Below, in pieces: positions 22,929-35,900 of a DNA stretch of 64,000 nt. The notes beneath the pieces are model-generated. The model searched no databases. It saw only the letters and a list, made by a program, of their open reading frames with translations, and was not told the origin of the DNA. Made by a program: the position numbers and the translations under genes. The stretch's first letter is position 1; each line of letters opens with the position of its first letter. The stretch spans positions 252,623-316,622 of the forward strand of contig NC_066843.1 of the NCBI RefSeq assembly GCF_001640805.2, read 5' to 3'. The DNA comes from Lates calcarifer. Taxonomy: Eukaryota > Chordata > Actinopteri > Centropomidae.

Positions 22929-23564
22929 GAAAAGGATTGTTCAGTGTACTCTTGTTGCCTGATGGGATCTTTATTGCTTTAGTGTCTTTTAATCACACTC
23001 ACATTTTTTTTTAATTTTTATTAATTCTCCGCCTCGACACCAGCACAGAGGCACAATAAAAATAAAACTTACTGCAAGAAAACTCTCACTTTGCTCCAAA
23101 ATCTCTGTAAAATCAAAAAGACCAAAGTGTTTCATTAAAGCAACATAACATAACTTTACAGAGCAGCAGCGCCCCCTGCAGCCAGGAGTGGTAATTAACT
23201 CTGCTTGACTCTGAGTCTGAGCAGTTCAGTGGTTTTCATGACCAGAAAACAAAGACTGGAGCTCCGACTGCTTAGTCCTGCTGTCTGGACTGGAACACGA
23301 CCAAAACATGGAGTGTATTACCCATGATCCTCCTCTCCTTCTGGAGCAGGAAGTGTTGTGGCTGTAACTCTGTTTCTGACTCTTGATAGGCGTGACAGAA
23401 ACAGAGGCAAAACACTGACGTTGCTTTTCAGCTGCTGGTGATTGAAGGAATGAAGTTTGATGAACTCACATTAAACAGCTGCTAATGCTAACGTTAGCAA
23501 TGCAATGACAGCAAAAACTTACATATAGCACCTTTAAACTGCTGACCTGCTCACTGAAACTACA

Positions 23565-23700
23565 TTGAGCAACAGCAGGTGTTCGGGTCGTCTGTGCAGC
23601 AGATTATTACGAGTGACGGTTACGTATTGTTGTTCAGCGACCTCTAGTGGTTGTAGTAAGTATGACGGGAAGTAGATGATGTAGTCAGTGTTAGGAGGAG
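23565..23700. repeat. Dispersed repeat shared with 2005-2130
   Basis: Second copy of the GTCGTCTGTGCAGCAG...CTCTAGTGG element. It follows a GCGCCCCCTGCAGCCAGG-bearing stretch that resembles the edge of a MITE. Confidence 0.4.
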
Positions 23701-26004
23701 GTTGTGGTGGATGGAGAACTCTGTTCACTTCTTATTTGTTAATTCATGAACGCTGAGACAAATGTAAAATGTAAACATTGGAGTAGAAGCAGAAAGTTGC
23801 ATTAAATGGAAATATTCAAGTCAAGTATGACTAAATGTACTTAGTTACTTTCCATCACTGGTCTTTTGTTGTTTTTATTTCACAACTAAGAAACTGTTGC
23901 ATCTTTTGAGTTTCCTGTCCTTCAACAACTGATCACACTGGATTTAACCAATCAGAGAGAAAAAGGAGGTCAGTTCATCCATTAGAGAATATTACTTACA
24001 TGATGTGAGTGAGGCCTGCTGTCTGCCTGTGTTGATCCATCAGCTCATTAATAATTCATAAAGATTTCCTGTTTGTTATTAAGTGAAAATCTCCAGAGAA
24101 AAGTCATTTCCTCTGTCAGGAGAAGTCCAGCTGTGACAGATGTGTTTCATCTCCTCTGTTATGTAACGTGTCTTTGAACGCCTCCTCTGTGTTCCTGCAG
24201 GTGAGTCAGGTATAGACACGCTGAGTTCACCTGAGAAGTCAGGAGCAGCGACGTCACTCAGCTCAGACTCTACAGGAAGACGTTGTGTCCTCACTGCAGG
24301 GACACATCACAAGTAACTAAGTATAAATTCAAAGTACTGGTACTTTACTTGAGTATTTCCATTTTAAGCAGCTTTGAAGCTGAAGTAGCAGCTGCTCTTA
24401 CTTCATCGTTGATTCACGCATTTCCTGTTCAAAATAAATATTACCAAATGAGGACTTTTCAAAATAAGAGTTTCAGCTAACTTTCTCAAGAAAAAAAAAA
24501 TCCCTCCTTAATTAAATTTTTTATCATTAACATTTGACCATTTTTTCAGTTTCTTGTCCAAACTCTTTAATTATCACTTTCAGAGTCATGAGTTTATTTG
24601 GTGCTCGAGTGTTTCCAGATTTAACAACATGAAAACAACAGAACATCACAGATGTAGTTCAGAGAAATACCTTCGCAGTCTGCAGAGTCTCAGCTAAAGG
24701 TGTCAAAGCTGCTAAAAGTAGAAGTTTGAAGCTGAAACTGGGCAGAGAGATAAACTCAGCAGCAGGTTTTCAGGCTGTTTTAGCTCTCGGCTTCACACCT
24801 TAGAGCTGCTCTCACTGTTTATATTCACACACACTCACTTTACACACTGATCGTGTCGCAGGTTTACTGTCGTTGAGGTGAAACTCGTCAAAGTTATCTG
24901 ACTTTATTTTATTGAGGCAGGTTGATGAGAGACTGATACAGTATCAGAGTGAAAGTACTTCATGTAGTTTAAGTGTCAGATTACATTAACAGCCAAGATC
25001 TTGGGTAATCTTTGATGCTAACCTCTGTATCTGTTGTCACCTGGACTCAGGTATCAGTCATGTCTCCACCGCCTCTCTGTCAGATTTTACTGCTCAGCTT
25101 TGAGGCCTTAAATGACCTCCTGAACTCCTCTCTGACCTGTTGACCTGGTTTGTGCTGGTTACTCCGAGGTCACATGATCGGACGGTATGGTGCGTTCCAG
25201 TTGTGCTCGGAAGTCAGGATATCTGAGTTCCTTGTCAGAAGTTTCAACTGGAATGACCCCTGAAGTCAGATTTCATTTTATTTGCCTTTATATTATTTTT
25301 AGATTATTATATGTTTACATTTGACAGCTAATGACTTCATTAAGATGAACTGACACAGTTTCCTCTTCAGGAGCCGTGTGTTTTTCCTCCAGATCATTTC
25401 TGAGCCCATCCACCCGACCTCTTCAAAAACAAGCGTTCCTAAGGAAGGGCTGGTTTCCAAGGCAGAGACAATAAATCTCTGCAGGAGCAGCCTATAGATT
25501 TAGCCGCAGCAGTCGGCTGTATATACAGGCCTATACGGGCACACATGCCTTGTAAAACACCGACCGACCGGGGCCCCTCTGCTGCAGGAAGAGGGACGAC
25601 TCACTTCATCCACGTCAGCCAGAACCTCCGATCTGAAACCTGGAGGTCAGACGAGCCGGTCCTCCCACTGAGGATCAAACCAGAGGAAGCAGCAGGAGAG
25701 AGAAGATCTGTGGGAACAAACAGGAAGGAAAACATGACAGAAAATCAAAAGTTAAAACAAACTACAATAATAAAATACTGCTAATACATATGTAACCCTT
25801 ATAATGCCAGGAAAAATAAACTATGGTAAAGATTAAATTAAAAATACTTAAAATTAGTCAAAGGTTTATGTGAGTCGTGATTATTTTGCCTCTGTGGACG
25901 TGTCATTCTACGCCCTAGTGGAAAAAAAAAAGCGAGTATGTTAAAATCTTGACCTCTATTATAACTTTGAATTAAAGTCATTTTGTCTTTAAATAGTTTT
26001 GCGT

Positions 26005-26034
26005 TTTTATCCTTAAAAGTTTTTAAGGATAAAA
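26005..26034. repeat. Perfect 14-base inverted repeat, 2-base spacer
   Basis: TTTTATCCTTAAAA, GT, TTTTAAGGATAAAA. AT-rich, intergenic. Confidence 0.75.
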
Positions 26035-26679
26035 GTTTTGACTTAAAGTTTGACTTAATTTATGTTTAAATTAAAGAATTTAAACTTATAAACATATTAT
26101 TAGTACTCTTCTATCATTTTGATGTGTCTAATGTTTTCTTAGTGAATAATATAATAATTGACATTCTGATTTGGACTTCAAGTCTTAATGTGATTTATTA
26201 TTGTATATATCTCATATGTATTTGTTTTTTTTTTTGTTTGTTTCTTCTTGTCATTAATGGTCTTCCATACATAGCTTATAATTGTCAATACACCTAAAAT
26301 AAAGCTGTGCACGATGTTACGTAACCATCAGGAACAAAATCTCTTCTTCTTTTCATGGCTGGAAATCAGAAACTGATTATTGATTTAAATGTTTTGTCAC
26401 AGTAATGATCCGTTTCATCTGTTCCTTACTGAAGATCAAATGAAAGCATCAGACTGGTCTGAATCAGAGGACGTCCGTGCAGCTGAAGTGATGATTAAAG
26501 CAGTTTTTTAAAGGATGTGTGTGTGAAGTCAGTGGCGCGTGCAAACCAGAAGAAAACAAGAAGGAAACGATGTAAACCACTTCCCCTCTCTGCCGTGTCT
26601 GCTCGAGCATGTCCTCTAGCACGGTCTGATGACATAACACCGCTGCCTTCACATGTTACATTCACACCACAGGAAGCAG

Positions 26680-26780
26680 CCAGTCAGCGGGCCGCTGCTG
26701 CAGCCACAGCCGCCTCAGGGCTGCACACAGGCGGCCACTGAGGGACTGAGAGCCGTGTGGGGAGGTGGAGGAGGAGGACT

Positions 26781-26815
<35 letters not shown>

Positions 26816-27100
26816 ATGGCTGGCCCGGCCAGGTGCGGCTCAGCTCAGCTCGGCCTCCTTCAGCTCCTCTCACAACAAAGACGACCATGATGCTGGCCCC
26901 GCCCCTCCTCTCGCGCTGCTTGCTCGGGTGTTTTTTTTTTCTCCGTTACCGTAAAACCCAGAGCAAATGCGCAGGATTTTTTAGGGGGAGTGTCCCTGTG
27001 CTGCGGCATGCGCTCAATCAGAGCCGGGGAGGGCTGCTGCCTCTGCAGACACAAAGCTCCGCCAACACCCCCTCCTCCCGCTGCCACGCTGTGATGTTGT
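26680..27100. promoter_or_regulatory. GC-rich island, possible distal promoter or enhancer
   Basis: GC-rich with several CpGs, a CCCCGCCCC GC-box near 26900 and an embedded GT microsatellite (26781-26811), in otherwise AT-rich DNA. It lies 2.5 kb upstream of the ZnF-A promoter. No exon with plausible splice continuation was recognised, so the role is unknown. Confidence 0.3.
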
Positions 27101-27350
27101 CAGTGATGTAATGTTGAATTAAAGGGCCGATGAGTCAGGATTTTACTGCCCAAAACAAAAGCACCACCATCACCGTGTTTATCACAGGTTTATTTCAAGA
27201 ATTTATTATTACAGCTGTCAACATTGACAGGATTATTTTACTCATGTTAATCTCAACCAGATGGACACACCTGAACTCTTCCACTTCAATTTATATTGAT
27301 TTATACGTTGTATTTCTGTAGGCTAACACTGAAGTTAGCTTCAGCTGAAT

Positions 27351-27695
27351 CGTCCAACTGGTCATTTCATTTAGCTCTGAGCTCTTCTACAAAAGCCTTT
27401 CTTCTTAGAAAGTTAGTGAGAGTTTGAAAGAGCGTGAGTAGAAACACAACGAGGCTGTAAAGGTGGACTGGTGAGTAGATGGGTTTTCATGTTAACGTCC
27501 CCGACAACCTCTGTAGTCTCATTTAGACACTCGTTAGCAACCGCCTTTTTTAAGACACGTAAAAGCTTCAAACATCAGGAGTGGGGGATTTACTGACCCA
27601 TTTTATGTCGGAGAATAAAACCTGAAAATGTCTTGAGCTTGTGTTAAAACCACAGACCTTATTTCAGACATTTAACCAGAAACACACTGACCTGA
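27351..27695. mobile_element. Foldback element, single-arm copy
   Basis: CCAACTGGTCATTTCATTTA through TTTCATGTTAACGTCCCCGA to CAGAAACACACTGACC matches the outer end plus one arm of the element at 53586-54180. Confidence 0.6.
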
Positions 27696-28754
27696 AGTGC
27701 TAACATGCTAATATGCTAACTCACTTCCTGGTATTAGGACTTCCGGCCTTTGGAAACGCTGCTGGGCTTGTTTTAGTTTGAAAACTCTGGGGTTGTGTTT
27801 TAGTTTGGACAGAAACGTCTGGACACAGATGTCCACGCTCACTTCCTGATTGGTTCTCATCAGTCATGATGTGTCCTTCACTGATTGGTCACACTCTGAT
27901 CATGTGACCCATTTTAGCCTTGACTCTGACCTCAGTATCTTCACTAGCAAATGTTGTGCAACTAAATTCAGCATTTTAGAACAATACATCTGCTGCCTGA
28001 AAGCAGGAACATGCACTGGTTTAACAGTTTAATGTTTTTAATATTTCCACACTTTATCCAACTCCACATTTCAGGCTGTAGTGGGACAGGAGTGGAACAG
28101 GAAGAGGGTGGGGCTTTAATCACATGTTGCACCATGTTATTACAGTTACAGACTGTAATTTTGCTCTAATGAATTTTGGGAATGTTTATAATGGCGGTTT
28201 AACCTTAATCCAGAGAGTTGGTGATGATTCTGAGGGCAGTAACAGGAGCTGAGGGCAGCGATTGTTGTTGTCTCACATGTTACATAAGAGTAATTTACTC
28301 TGTGTGTGTTTGTAGTGTTCAGCCCAACATCTCATTTCCAATGCAAACCTCTGTGACACAGACTCTGACACATGTCTGCAGAGGAGCAAATTAACTGAGT
28401 ACATTTACTCAAATAATGCTTTTTAAGGTACCTGTACTTTACCTGAGTCTTTTCTCGTAATGTTTTACACATCTACTCCATTTTCAGTTGGTAAAAAATG
28501 CTAGGGTGCATTAAAGAATATGTTTGGGCTTTTGTTTAAAGGATAACTGGTGTTTTTAAACCTAGGCCTTATTTCCCAATGTTTTTGGGTGTAAATGATT
28601 GATAGGAACAAAAAATATCAAGAACAGTACGTCAAAGAATGTCCACTAAAGTTCTTGTTTTTGTCACTGACAGACTCAGATTGTTATTCTAACTGTCTAA
28701 CGACATGATGGCAGGATTCCTACAGAGACAGAGCTTTTTATTAAAGAGTCAGAT

Positions 28755-29045
28755 CCTTTTAGTTTAACCGGAAACATCTCTATATATCACTACCAGACTC
28801 CATTGACAAAAACAGGGATTTAACCAGGAGCTGCTGGAATACCACTGCCTCCATCTGTTAGTGTGTCTGTGTTACTGTGTGGTACTTTTACTTCAGTAAA
28901 GTATCTGATTACTTCTTCCACCACTGAAAGTCACACAGTAACACAGACACACTAACAGATGGAGGCAGTGGTATTCCAGCAGCTCCTGGTTAAATTCCTG
29001 TTTTTGTCAATGGAGTCTGGTACTAATATAGTTCCTAATGCTATA
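28755..29045. mobile_element. Palindromic MITE family 1, full copy
   Basis: Two long inverted arms (CCAGACTCCATTGACAAAAA ... GCAGTGGTATTCCAGCAGCT) flank a core GTACTTTTACTTCAGTAAAG. Related copies are at 1015-1135, 36990-37265, 37780-37872 and 38340-38602. No ORF. Confidence 0.65.
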
Positions 29046-29229
29046 TGTAGTTTCTGGAAACAGTAACAGAAACACTTAACAACACACTTTAAGTCCAAAT
29101 ATTTGGTATTTATTATCTGTTGAGTAGAGTTGTTGTAGAGTCTGAGGTGAAGGTGTTGTGGGTTTCTGGGTATTTTCTGGAGTATTACCGCAGCTCCGGG
29201 TCTGTCCTGACATTTGGAAATGAGTGATG

Positions 29230-29990
29230 TTATTTCTGAAAGCCAAAATGGCGTGTCTGACTGCAAGGGCGCGAGCGTGCACGGCGCGCGCGGGCCAAGA
29301 CATGTGGGCGGGAAAATGCCGCTGCGCCTCTACTCGGGTCTTTCCGGCAGCCTCCGAAGGGGCCGAACACGCGCGGTGCGCCGAGGGAAGAGAGCAGCAG
29401 CACCCGGAGAAACCGAGCCGATCAGCAGCGGGAAACAGCGGAGCGACCCGGGCGGCCGATATTTACCCAGTTTTCCGTCGGGGAAACAGGGCAGGGGGGT
29501 GGGCTGGGGGCTCGGGCACAGAAGAATGAGAGAGCCCTCTTACCGGAGGGGGCGAAAACATGAACGGGGCCGTGTACATTTCGTTTTTCCAGGGCCAGCT
29601 GGAGTCCGTGCTGGAGCAAGTCGTTCAGCTCGCCGTCCAGGAAATCAGCAAAACGGTGGGCTCCAGCCTGAACGCGCTGCTGCTGGAGACGGCCGTGAAG
29701 GAGCAAGAAAACCGCCGGCTCCGGCTCCAGCTGCAGTCGCCGGAGAGCCAGGGCCGAGCCATCGCGAGCGCCTCCGACGGCTCCGGAGGCTCCGTGGCGG
29801 CGGGTAAGAACAAGGCTGGCGAGGGGGCGGACGGCGGCGGCAGGACAAAGCCCGAGCAGCAGCAGCAGCAACGGCAACACGCTCCCGGAGGGCAGGGCAC
29901 CGAGCCCAGCTTCCCCACCGACACACGCCGCCTGGAGCAACGAGGACGAGTCGTGGGTAGGTAGCCGTTACACAACACACGCTTCTATTC
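29230..29990 (+). promoter_or_regulatory. CpG-island promoter of ZnF-A
   Basis: Abrupt rise in GC and CpG content (GCGCGCGCGGGCC, CGGGGAAAC and similar) surrounding the first coding exon of the zinc-finger gene at 29560. No TATA box was obvious. CpG-island promoters are usual for broadly expressed vertebrate genes. Long ORFs on both strands here come from the base composition. Confidence 0.6.
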
Positions 29991-32900
29991 ACACACGGAG
30001 ACAGACACGCAAATCAGGCAGCTCGTCCAGGCACTCCTCCCTCTGTCTCAGCCTCTAACAGCACGCTAACCCGGGATTGCGTAACCCGTGCGGGCCGTTA
30101 AAGGGGGTTTATGAGTAAACCGAGCGGCGGAGAAAGTGAGTGAGGCCTTGCAGGTAATAAAAAACAAAATTCACTGACAAAGAAACCTCAGTGTGGGGGA
30201 GACAGCAGAGAAAAACATGGAGGCTGAAATGGGTCAGAGGAACTTTTTAATTGGGGTTTAATTGGACCTGGAGCTGGGTATACTGACTGTAGAGAGGGGG
30301 CGGGGGTCAGGACTGGGAACTGGCCTCAGACATGAAAACCACGTCTGGGTGTCAGGTTAGATCACATGTATTGACTTTGAAGCTGTTGACAGAACAGGTT
30401 CATGAGGAAAAGTGGCTGATCCAGCAACACAGGCTCAAACACTGACACACTGCAAACATTAAGAAGAACAGATTCCAGAAGCTTGTAGGTCGTAAAAACA
30501 GATTTACAGCCTCCGTTGATTTGTCCTCTTCAAGAATGGAGGGGTGGCGTTGGTGGTGGTGGAGGAGGAGGTGGTAGAGGAGGGGGGGCAGGCCAGGACA
30601 AAGAGGCAACAGACTGCAGGAGACAGGGAGGGAAAACCGCCTCGTGGTTGTTGTGGATTTGTAGAGCGACATCCACCCCCAGAGCGTTTAATCAGCGTTT
30701 CATTGGAGAAGAAAAAAGGCCGAGGCGCGAAAAAGTGGAGGGAGGAAAGGATGGAGCGCAGGGCGGAGGATATTTAGATATTCAGAGTGTTTCAGCTTTT
30801 CTTTTTTAACAGGTGTCAGGACCTGGAAACTAAAACGTGGCTCCAGGATGTTAATTCAGTTTGGACGAGGTCCTTTTTGTGATTTATAGGAGTTGAGTGA
30901 AGGGCAACAACAAGGTTCAAAGGTCATGAGGGCAAGGTCAGGGCTGGAAACTAGACCAGAAGCCTCTGAGCAGGATTTGAGGTTAGCGAGGTGAGTTCAG
31001 GTGTAACTGGGTTTTCAGGGTTCAGGTAACTGTGTGTTCCAGTTGTTTCCTAGTCTGAAGTCAGATTTCCAACTCAAAAAGTTGGAGCGACCCCACCAAC
31101 CCCGACATAAGAATTCAAGATGGCTGCTCCTCACATCAGTAGTAGTGTACGAGCAAAACAAGTTAATTTTATTTATATAGCGCCAATTCACAACAGAAGT
31201 TATCTCGAGGCACTGTACATATAAAACACAGCGTTGAGCATTGTTACCAACTGGTGTTGCTAACAATGGCTAGTCTGGGATGTGGGTATCGGTTCAGTCG
31301 TGGCTTAACGTTAAGTTTTTTTGGAAACAGTTAAACTTTTGTTTGTTTTAAAATCTAATCTCAACATCTGAGATGTTCTACACATGCAGTGAAGATTTGT
31401 TTTGAAGTTGTCTATAAACTTGGTGAGCGTCCATGTTTTTCCGACTTCTTAACTGGAACACGGTCATCTCGTTGGTGATGTCACTCCCAGTTTCGACTTC
31501 CATCCTTTGATATTTAGAACGCAGTATAAATTGCGACAGTAGCTTAGGTTAAATGGCTAACCTGCTCCAGATCCAATAACTAGATCAAAACCTGTCGTCA
31601 GCCCAACTACTGACCAATCAGATCACTGGAAAACCAGACCCATCGTACAGGATCCTTACGTGGACAAAAGAGTTTCCAGTAAAGTGACAATAATGATCAA
31701 CTTCTGGTTTCAAAACAGCTTTTAACAAACAGAGGTAGAGTTTGTCGCTAAATAAGCACATAATAACTGTTCGCTTCATAGCTTCAGTTTAATTGAACAA
31801 AGATTCTTTAATCCGACAGAATTCCTGTCTGTGTCAGTGCTTTTACTCCAGCTCAGAATAACACGAGGAAACTCTTTGACTACGACTGGAAATAAAAATT
31901 AAACCCTCAGATGTCTCTGTGTCGGCTACAGAAACAGTCTGACGTCACCTTTAAAAAAATCTGCAACACACGTTCATAATATTTTATTCATCATTCATAT
32001 TTACAGTATGTTCTCAGTTTGACTTTGTGAATTAGAAATGATTTCTAATGTTTCTTTTCCATTATAGTCATGTGATCATATCATTTACTCGTTGAAAATG
32101 ATGAGGGACAAGCTGTTCACCTTCTGCTCCAGATATTTGATTTTAGTTTTGTCGTCTGTTACTCTTCTGTTTGGTGTCTGGCTGTTTGCAGAATCCCAGC
32201 TGACAAACACTAAATTAAACAAGACGTTAAATAGTTAAAATTAGCTCCTTCTCCACCTCCACAGTGATAAACATGCTGCTCACATGTTGCATTGCACGTT
32301 GCAAAGCATCCATTACAATAATTCAGTAATATAATACAGACAGGTGACTAATTAAAGGTAAAAACCTCGGCTAGGTTCTAGGGGTCCTGTACGAGGTTCT
32401 AGTTGTTATTGAGGAAGGTCTCAGGATCCTTTAGGATGTGTTAGTGGTTGATGGGAAGGTCCTTCAGATTGTTCTTGGGATGGTTTAGAAGGTTTGAGTG
32501 GTCACTGAAGAGGTTCTATAGATTGTTTTAGGAGTCATTCAGAAGGTTCTAGTGTGAGGTTATGGTCCTTTAAGAGGTTATGATGGTCAGTGAGGAAGTT
32601 CTAGAGGTCCTCCAGGGGTTTCTAAGGGTCGCCAACAGACTGTAATGGCCTTTGAGAACAGTCTACATATAGTTTTGGAAATTAGTTGTATAGGTCCTTT
32701 AGAAGGTTCAAACAGCCTTGGAGGTTTTAGTGGTGGTTTAAGACGTAAGACCATGAGCTGAGCATTTTAAACGTCAATAATCTCAGACGATCAGGTTCAT
32801 TTAATTGCTGGAGGCCAAAAGTGTGATTGCAATCAATAGTTAATTAATTGTGCAGCTGTATTTTTCAGGACTCGACAGTTTATAGTCCTTGCTAGAGAAG

Positions 32901-35900
32901 TATTGAGGTTTGTTGCCCAGGTTTACACAGATTATTGTCCAGATCAAAAACTGATCAAAGAGAACCTCAACAAAGCTAAAATTTGACCGGGGGTCTGACG
33001 CCATCTTATTTCATACTTTACTGTTCAGCTCAGTAATATGTGTTTTTACATTCACAGAAACTTTATCTAAATAACGCAGAGTCTAAAACTGGCTAAATGA
33101 AGATTTGAATCAGGAAACATCTGATCAGACACTTTATTGATACTCACGGTTTTGGAAACTCTGTGCTGTGGACTCATTTTGGTTTGGATATGTAGATATA
33201 AGTTTTTAACACAGTAAATGCAGAAAAATATAAAAAAGTAAAAATAAAGAATCTTTATGTAATAAAGAAGCAGCTGTAAGAGAGCCACAATTTACATTTA
33301 AAATCAGCTAAATCAAGAATTATCTGATCAAAGAAGAGGCTAACCAGATAATGAATCTGAGACGTTCAGAGATCATTTCTTTACTTCCTTCCGTCTCTCA
33401 GACAAATAAGTGTTAAAATAATATTCAGACCATAACTATGCCTAAGGGTCTGAATAAAAATTAAACACAGACGAAACAGACCGACAACCTGTTGAGCTGG
33501 TTTTCACTTCTAGGAATCTGTTTTAATTAAACGGAGAAATGCAGTGAATGGATGTTGAAGCTTCTTTATTGAACATTTTCACTTTCTGACTTCAGTTTCT
33601 TGTTTAAAAAAAGTTAAAAACACTTGAATGTAATGAGCAGCTTCTTCATAATTAGCACTAAACTACATCGGCCTTTCTTAGATAATAACAATCATTAACA
33701 GTTAAATACCAGGTAATTTAAATTGTAAGAAATAATGAGGAATGTTTCCAGGAAATTATCTGGAACATGTGTGATGTGTAAAGCACTGAGCAGTGTCTTA
33801 ACGAGCCCGTCCACGGCTCGTACGTTAAAGCCTCCATCACTTTGGCCTCCTCCTCCGCTGCCGTTCATGATACGAGCTGCGTTTGTAAACAGAGCGAGCT
33901 CCAACATGGTGGACGGACGCCATCAAGATGTGTCCCCTTTAAACGTCAATACAAGAAGACAGAGTATTTCTTATTGTGTGTTTGACCTCCAGTCGGACAC
34001 GCTGACACATGGTCGACTGTTGGGTTCACTAATCATCTGAACGGATCGTTGAGTCCTCACCAAATCTGATTTGACTGACTAAACTCAACAGCCTCATGGT
34101 TGATGATGAACTTTCTTGTCTCCAGTCGATTAATCGATTAATTGTTTGGTTCATAAAGAAGCAGAAAAGGGTGAAAAATGTTTATCATTAACATTTTCAG
34201 TTTTCAAACTGACGTCATCAAACGTTTTGTTTTGTCCAAAACCAAAAGGCGTTCAGTTCTGTGAACAAAACAAAGAATAGCAAAGAACAAGAATTAGAGT
34301 ATTCATTTGGACATTTGATTCAGCCTATCACACGGCAGCATTAACGCGAATAACAGCAGCTGAACGTCAAAGTACAGACCCACTGTCTGACCTACAGGAG
34401 GTAAAGAAAGCTGTGAGGTGGAATCAGAGAGAGGCATGAACGTGAAGAACTGACTTTACCCTCTGAACAGGAAACTGTTCAACAAAGGTCACAGCAGGTC
34501 GATTATATGGAAGTGGTTTGATTTCATTAAAAGTGACGACGTTCAGATGAAGACTTAATGTTTGATTAAGGCAGATAAAACATGTTTGCAGAGTAAATTG
34601 TTTTTGTTAAGAAACTGACAGCGTCGTCATCTTTTATCTGAGCTTCAGAGACGCGAACGAGCCGCTCAGATAAAACCAGCCAACATGGACGACTGTGGCA
34701 GGTGTGTGAAGCTGATCTGGATCAGACTAATCCACCACCCCACCTCAGGAGAAACCAGCCTCCGTCCTCGGTCGGCGTCAGTCGCGTTCAGTCAGGCTGT
34801 TTGTGTTTGTTTGTGTTGGAGCTGCAGCACAAACACACAAACAGCCTCACACTCTGAGCTGCAGCAGATACAAACACTCGCCTCCTCATGCAGAGACACG
34901 TGAGGACAAACCCTCGCTGCTGCTGCACTCTCACGCATGCATGCACACATCTGCGCACTCAAACGCAAACACACGGCTGACACGCAAAGCTTCCTCACTC
35001 GCCCTCCCTCCCCCCGCTCTCTCCGTCCGTCCCTGAAAAACCAGGCCACGACCACGACCACGCCACACCTCAGGACGCCAAATCATGTCAGAAAGAATAT
35101 TCTAACAAACAGAAATAAAGGAACAGGAGTCTGAACGTTGCTGAAACACAGACGGACGCCACACGTCCACAATAACACTCACTGTGAGATAATGAGGCCA
35201 CGGCCCCCACCGACACGCTCAGGTCAAAGGTCACTCTGATCTGTGAGGCCCCGACATATAGAAAATCAGTCTGAGCTTTCACTGTGGAGAGGAACAAAGG
35301 ATGGAGGAGGAGGAGGAGGAGGAGGAGGAGGAGGTTAACAGGAGGAGCTGCAGTGGTTTTGTTAGTGTAAGTTATTAAATGAAGGAGCCCCCCCCCCAAA
35401 AAAAAAAAAAACAAAACAAAAAAACCCCAACATTAATTAGTGTTGTTGTCAGCCTGATCAGTCGACTGAAGGATTTCTGTTACATCCTGTTTACCTGGAA
35501 TAGTTTTCAGTTTTTATCAGGATTCACCAGGTAGAGCTGCTCCATTAATCACATTAAACAGTTGTGTTTTCATCAGGGACACCAGCTGCATCAAAACAAA
35601 CGCTCTTCTCCCTCAGCCAATGACAACATGTCGTTTCACCATGTGGTTCAGAAACAGAGATAAACCCAGCCTCAGAAAAGACGACGTAAATCAAACATGA
35701 GCGGTGTTTCGCTGTAGTAGCGGTGCCAGTGGATCGCAGTTGTGGTTTCCATTTTAATAAGCTTCCCTACCGTCCTCATCAGCCTATGCACAGAAAGTGA
35801 TTTGTTCACAGGTCGTGTGAATAAGAGAAGAAAAGAGACCGAACTGTTTTTATGTTCAGTCTGTTTTCCTTGTTAAAAGTTGACTGTGTCTGTCCCGTAT

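Larger units (their letters stand above)
12737..22945 (+). other. stx1b: Probable very long stx1b 3' UTR
   Basis: Follows the stx1b stop directly. About 10 kb with no spliced coding pattern, few recognisable transposons compared with flanking DNA, many T-rich and ATTT-like tracts, and two closely spaced poly(A) signals at the far end. A first AATAAA at 12962-12967 could end a short isoform. That the whole block is one UTR is inference from position and texture. The alternative is a short UTR followed by an independent noncoding transcript starting near the CpG/CCAAT-rich block at 13.3-14.4 kb. ORFs inside (for example 17821-18360) show no domain or splice logic. Confidence 0.5.
22946..29229. 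other. Intergenic region between stx1b and ZnF-A
   Basis: No gene with splice or domain support. It holds several repeats: dispersed copies near 23565-23700, AGTAACTAAGTA-type fragments (23770-23865, 24305-24370, 28390-28445), a single-arm copy of a foldback element (27351-27695), a GGATAACTGGTGTTTTT-type repeat (28535-28650) and a full palindromic MITE (28755-29045). A GC-rich island lies at about 26680-27100. An AT palindrome sits at 26005-26034. Confidence 0.65.

Noticed and set aside
29422..29992. Minus-strand ORFs of 115-172 aa
   Set aside because: Antisense to the first exon of ZnF-A in a GC-rich CpG island where stops are rare.
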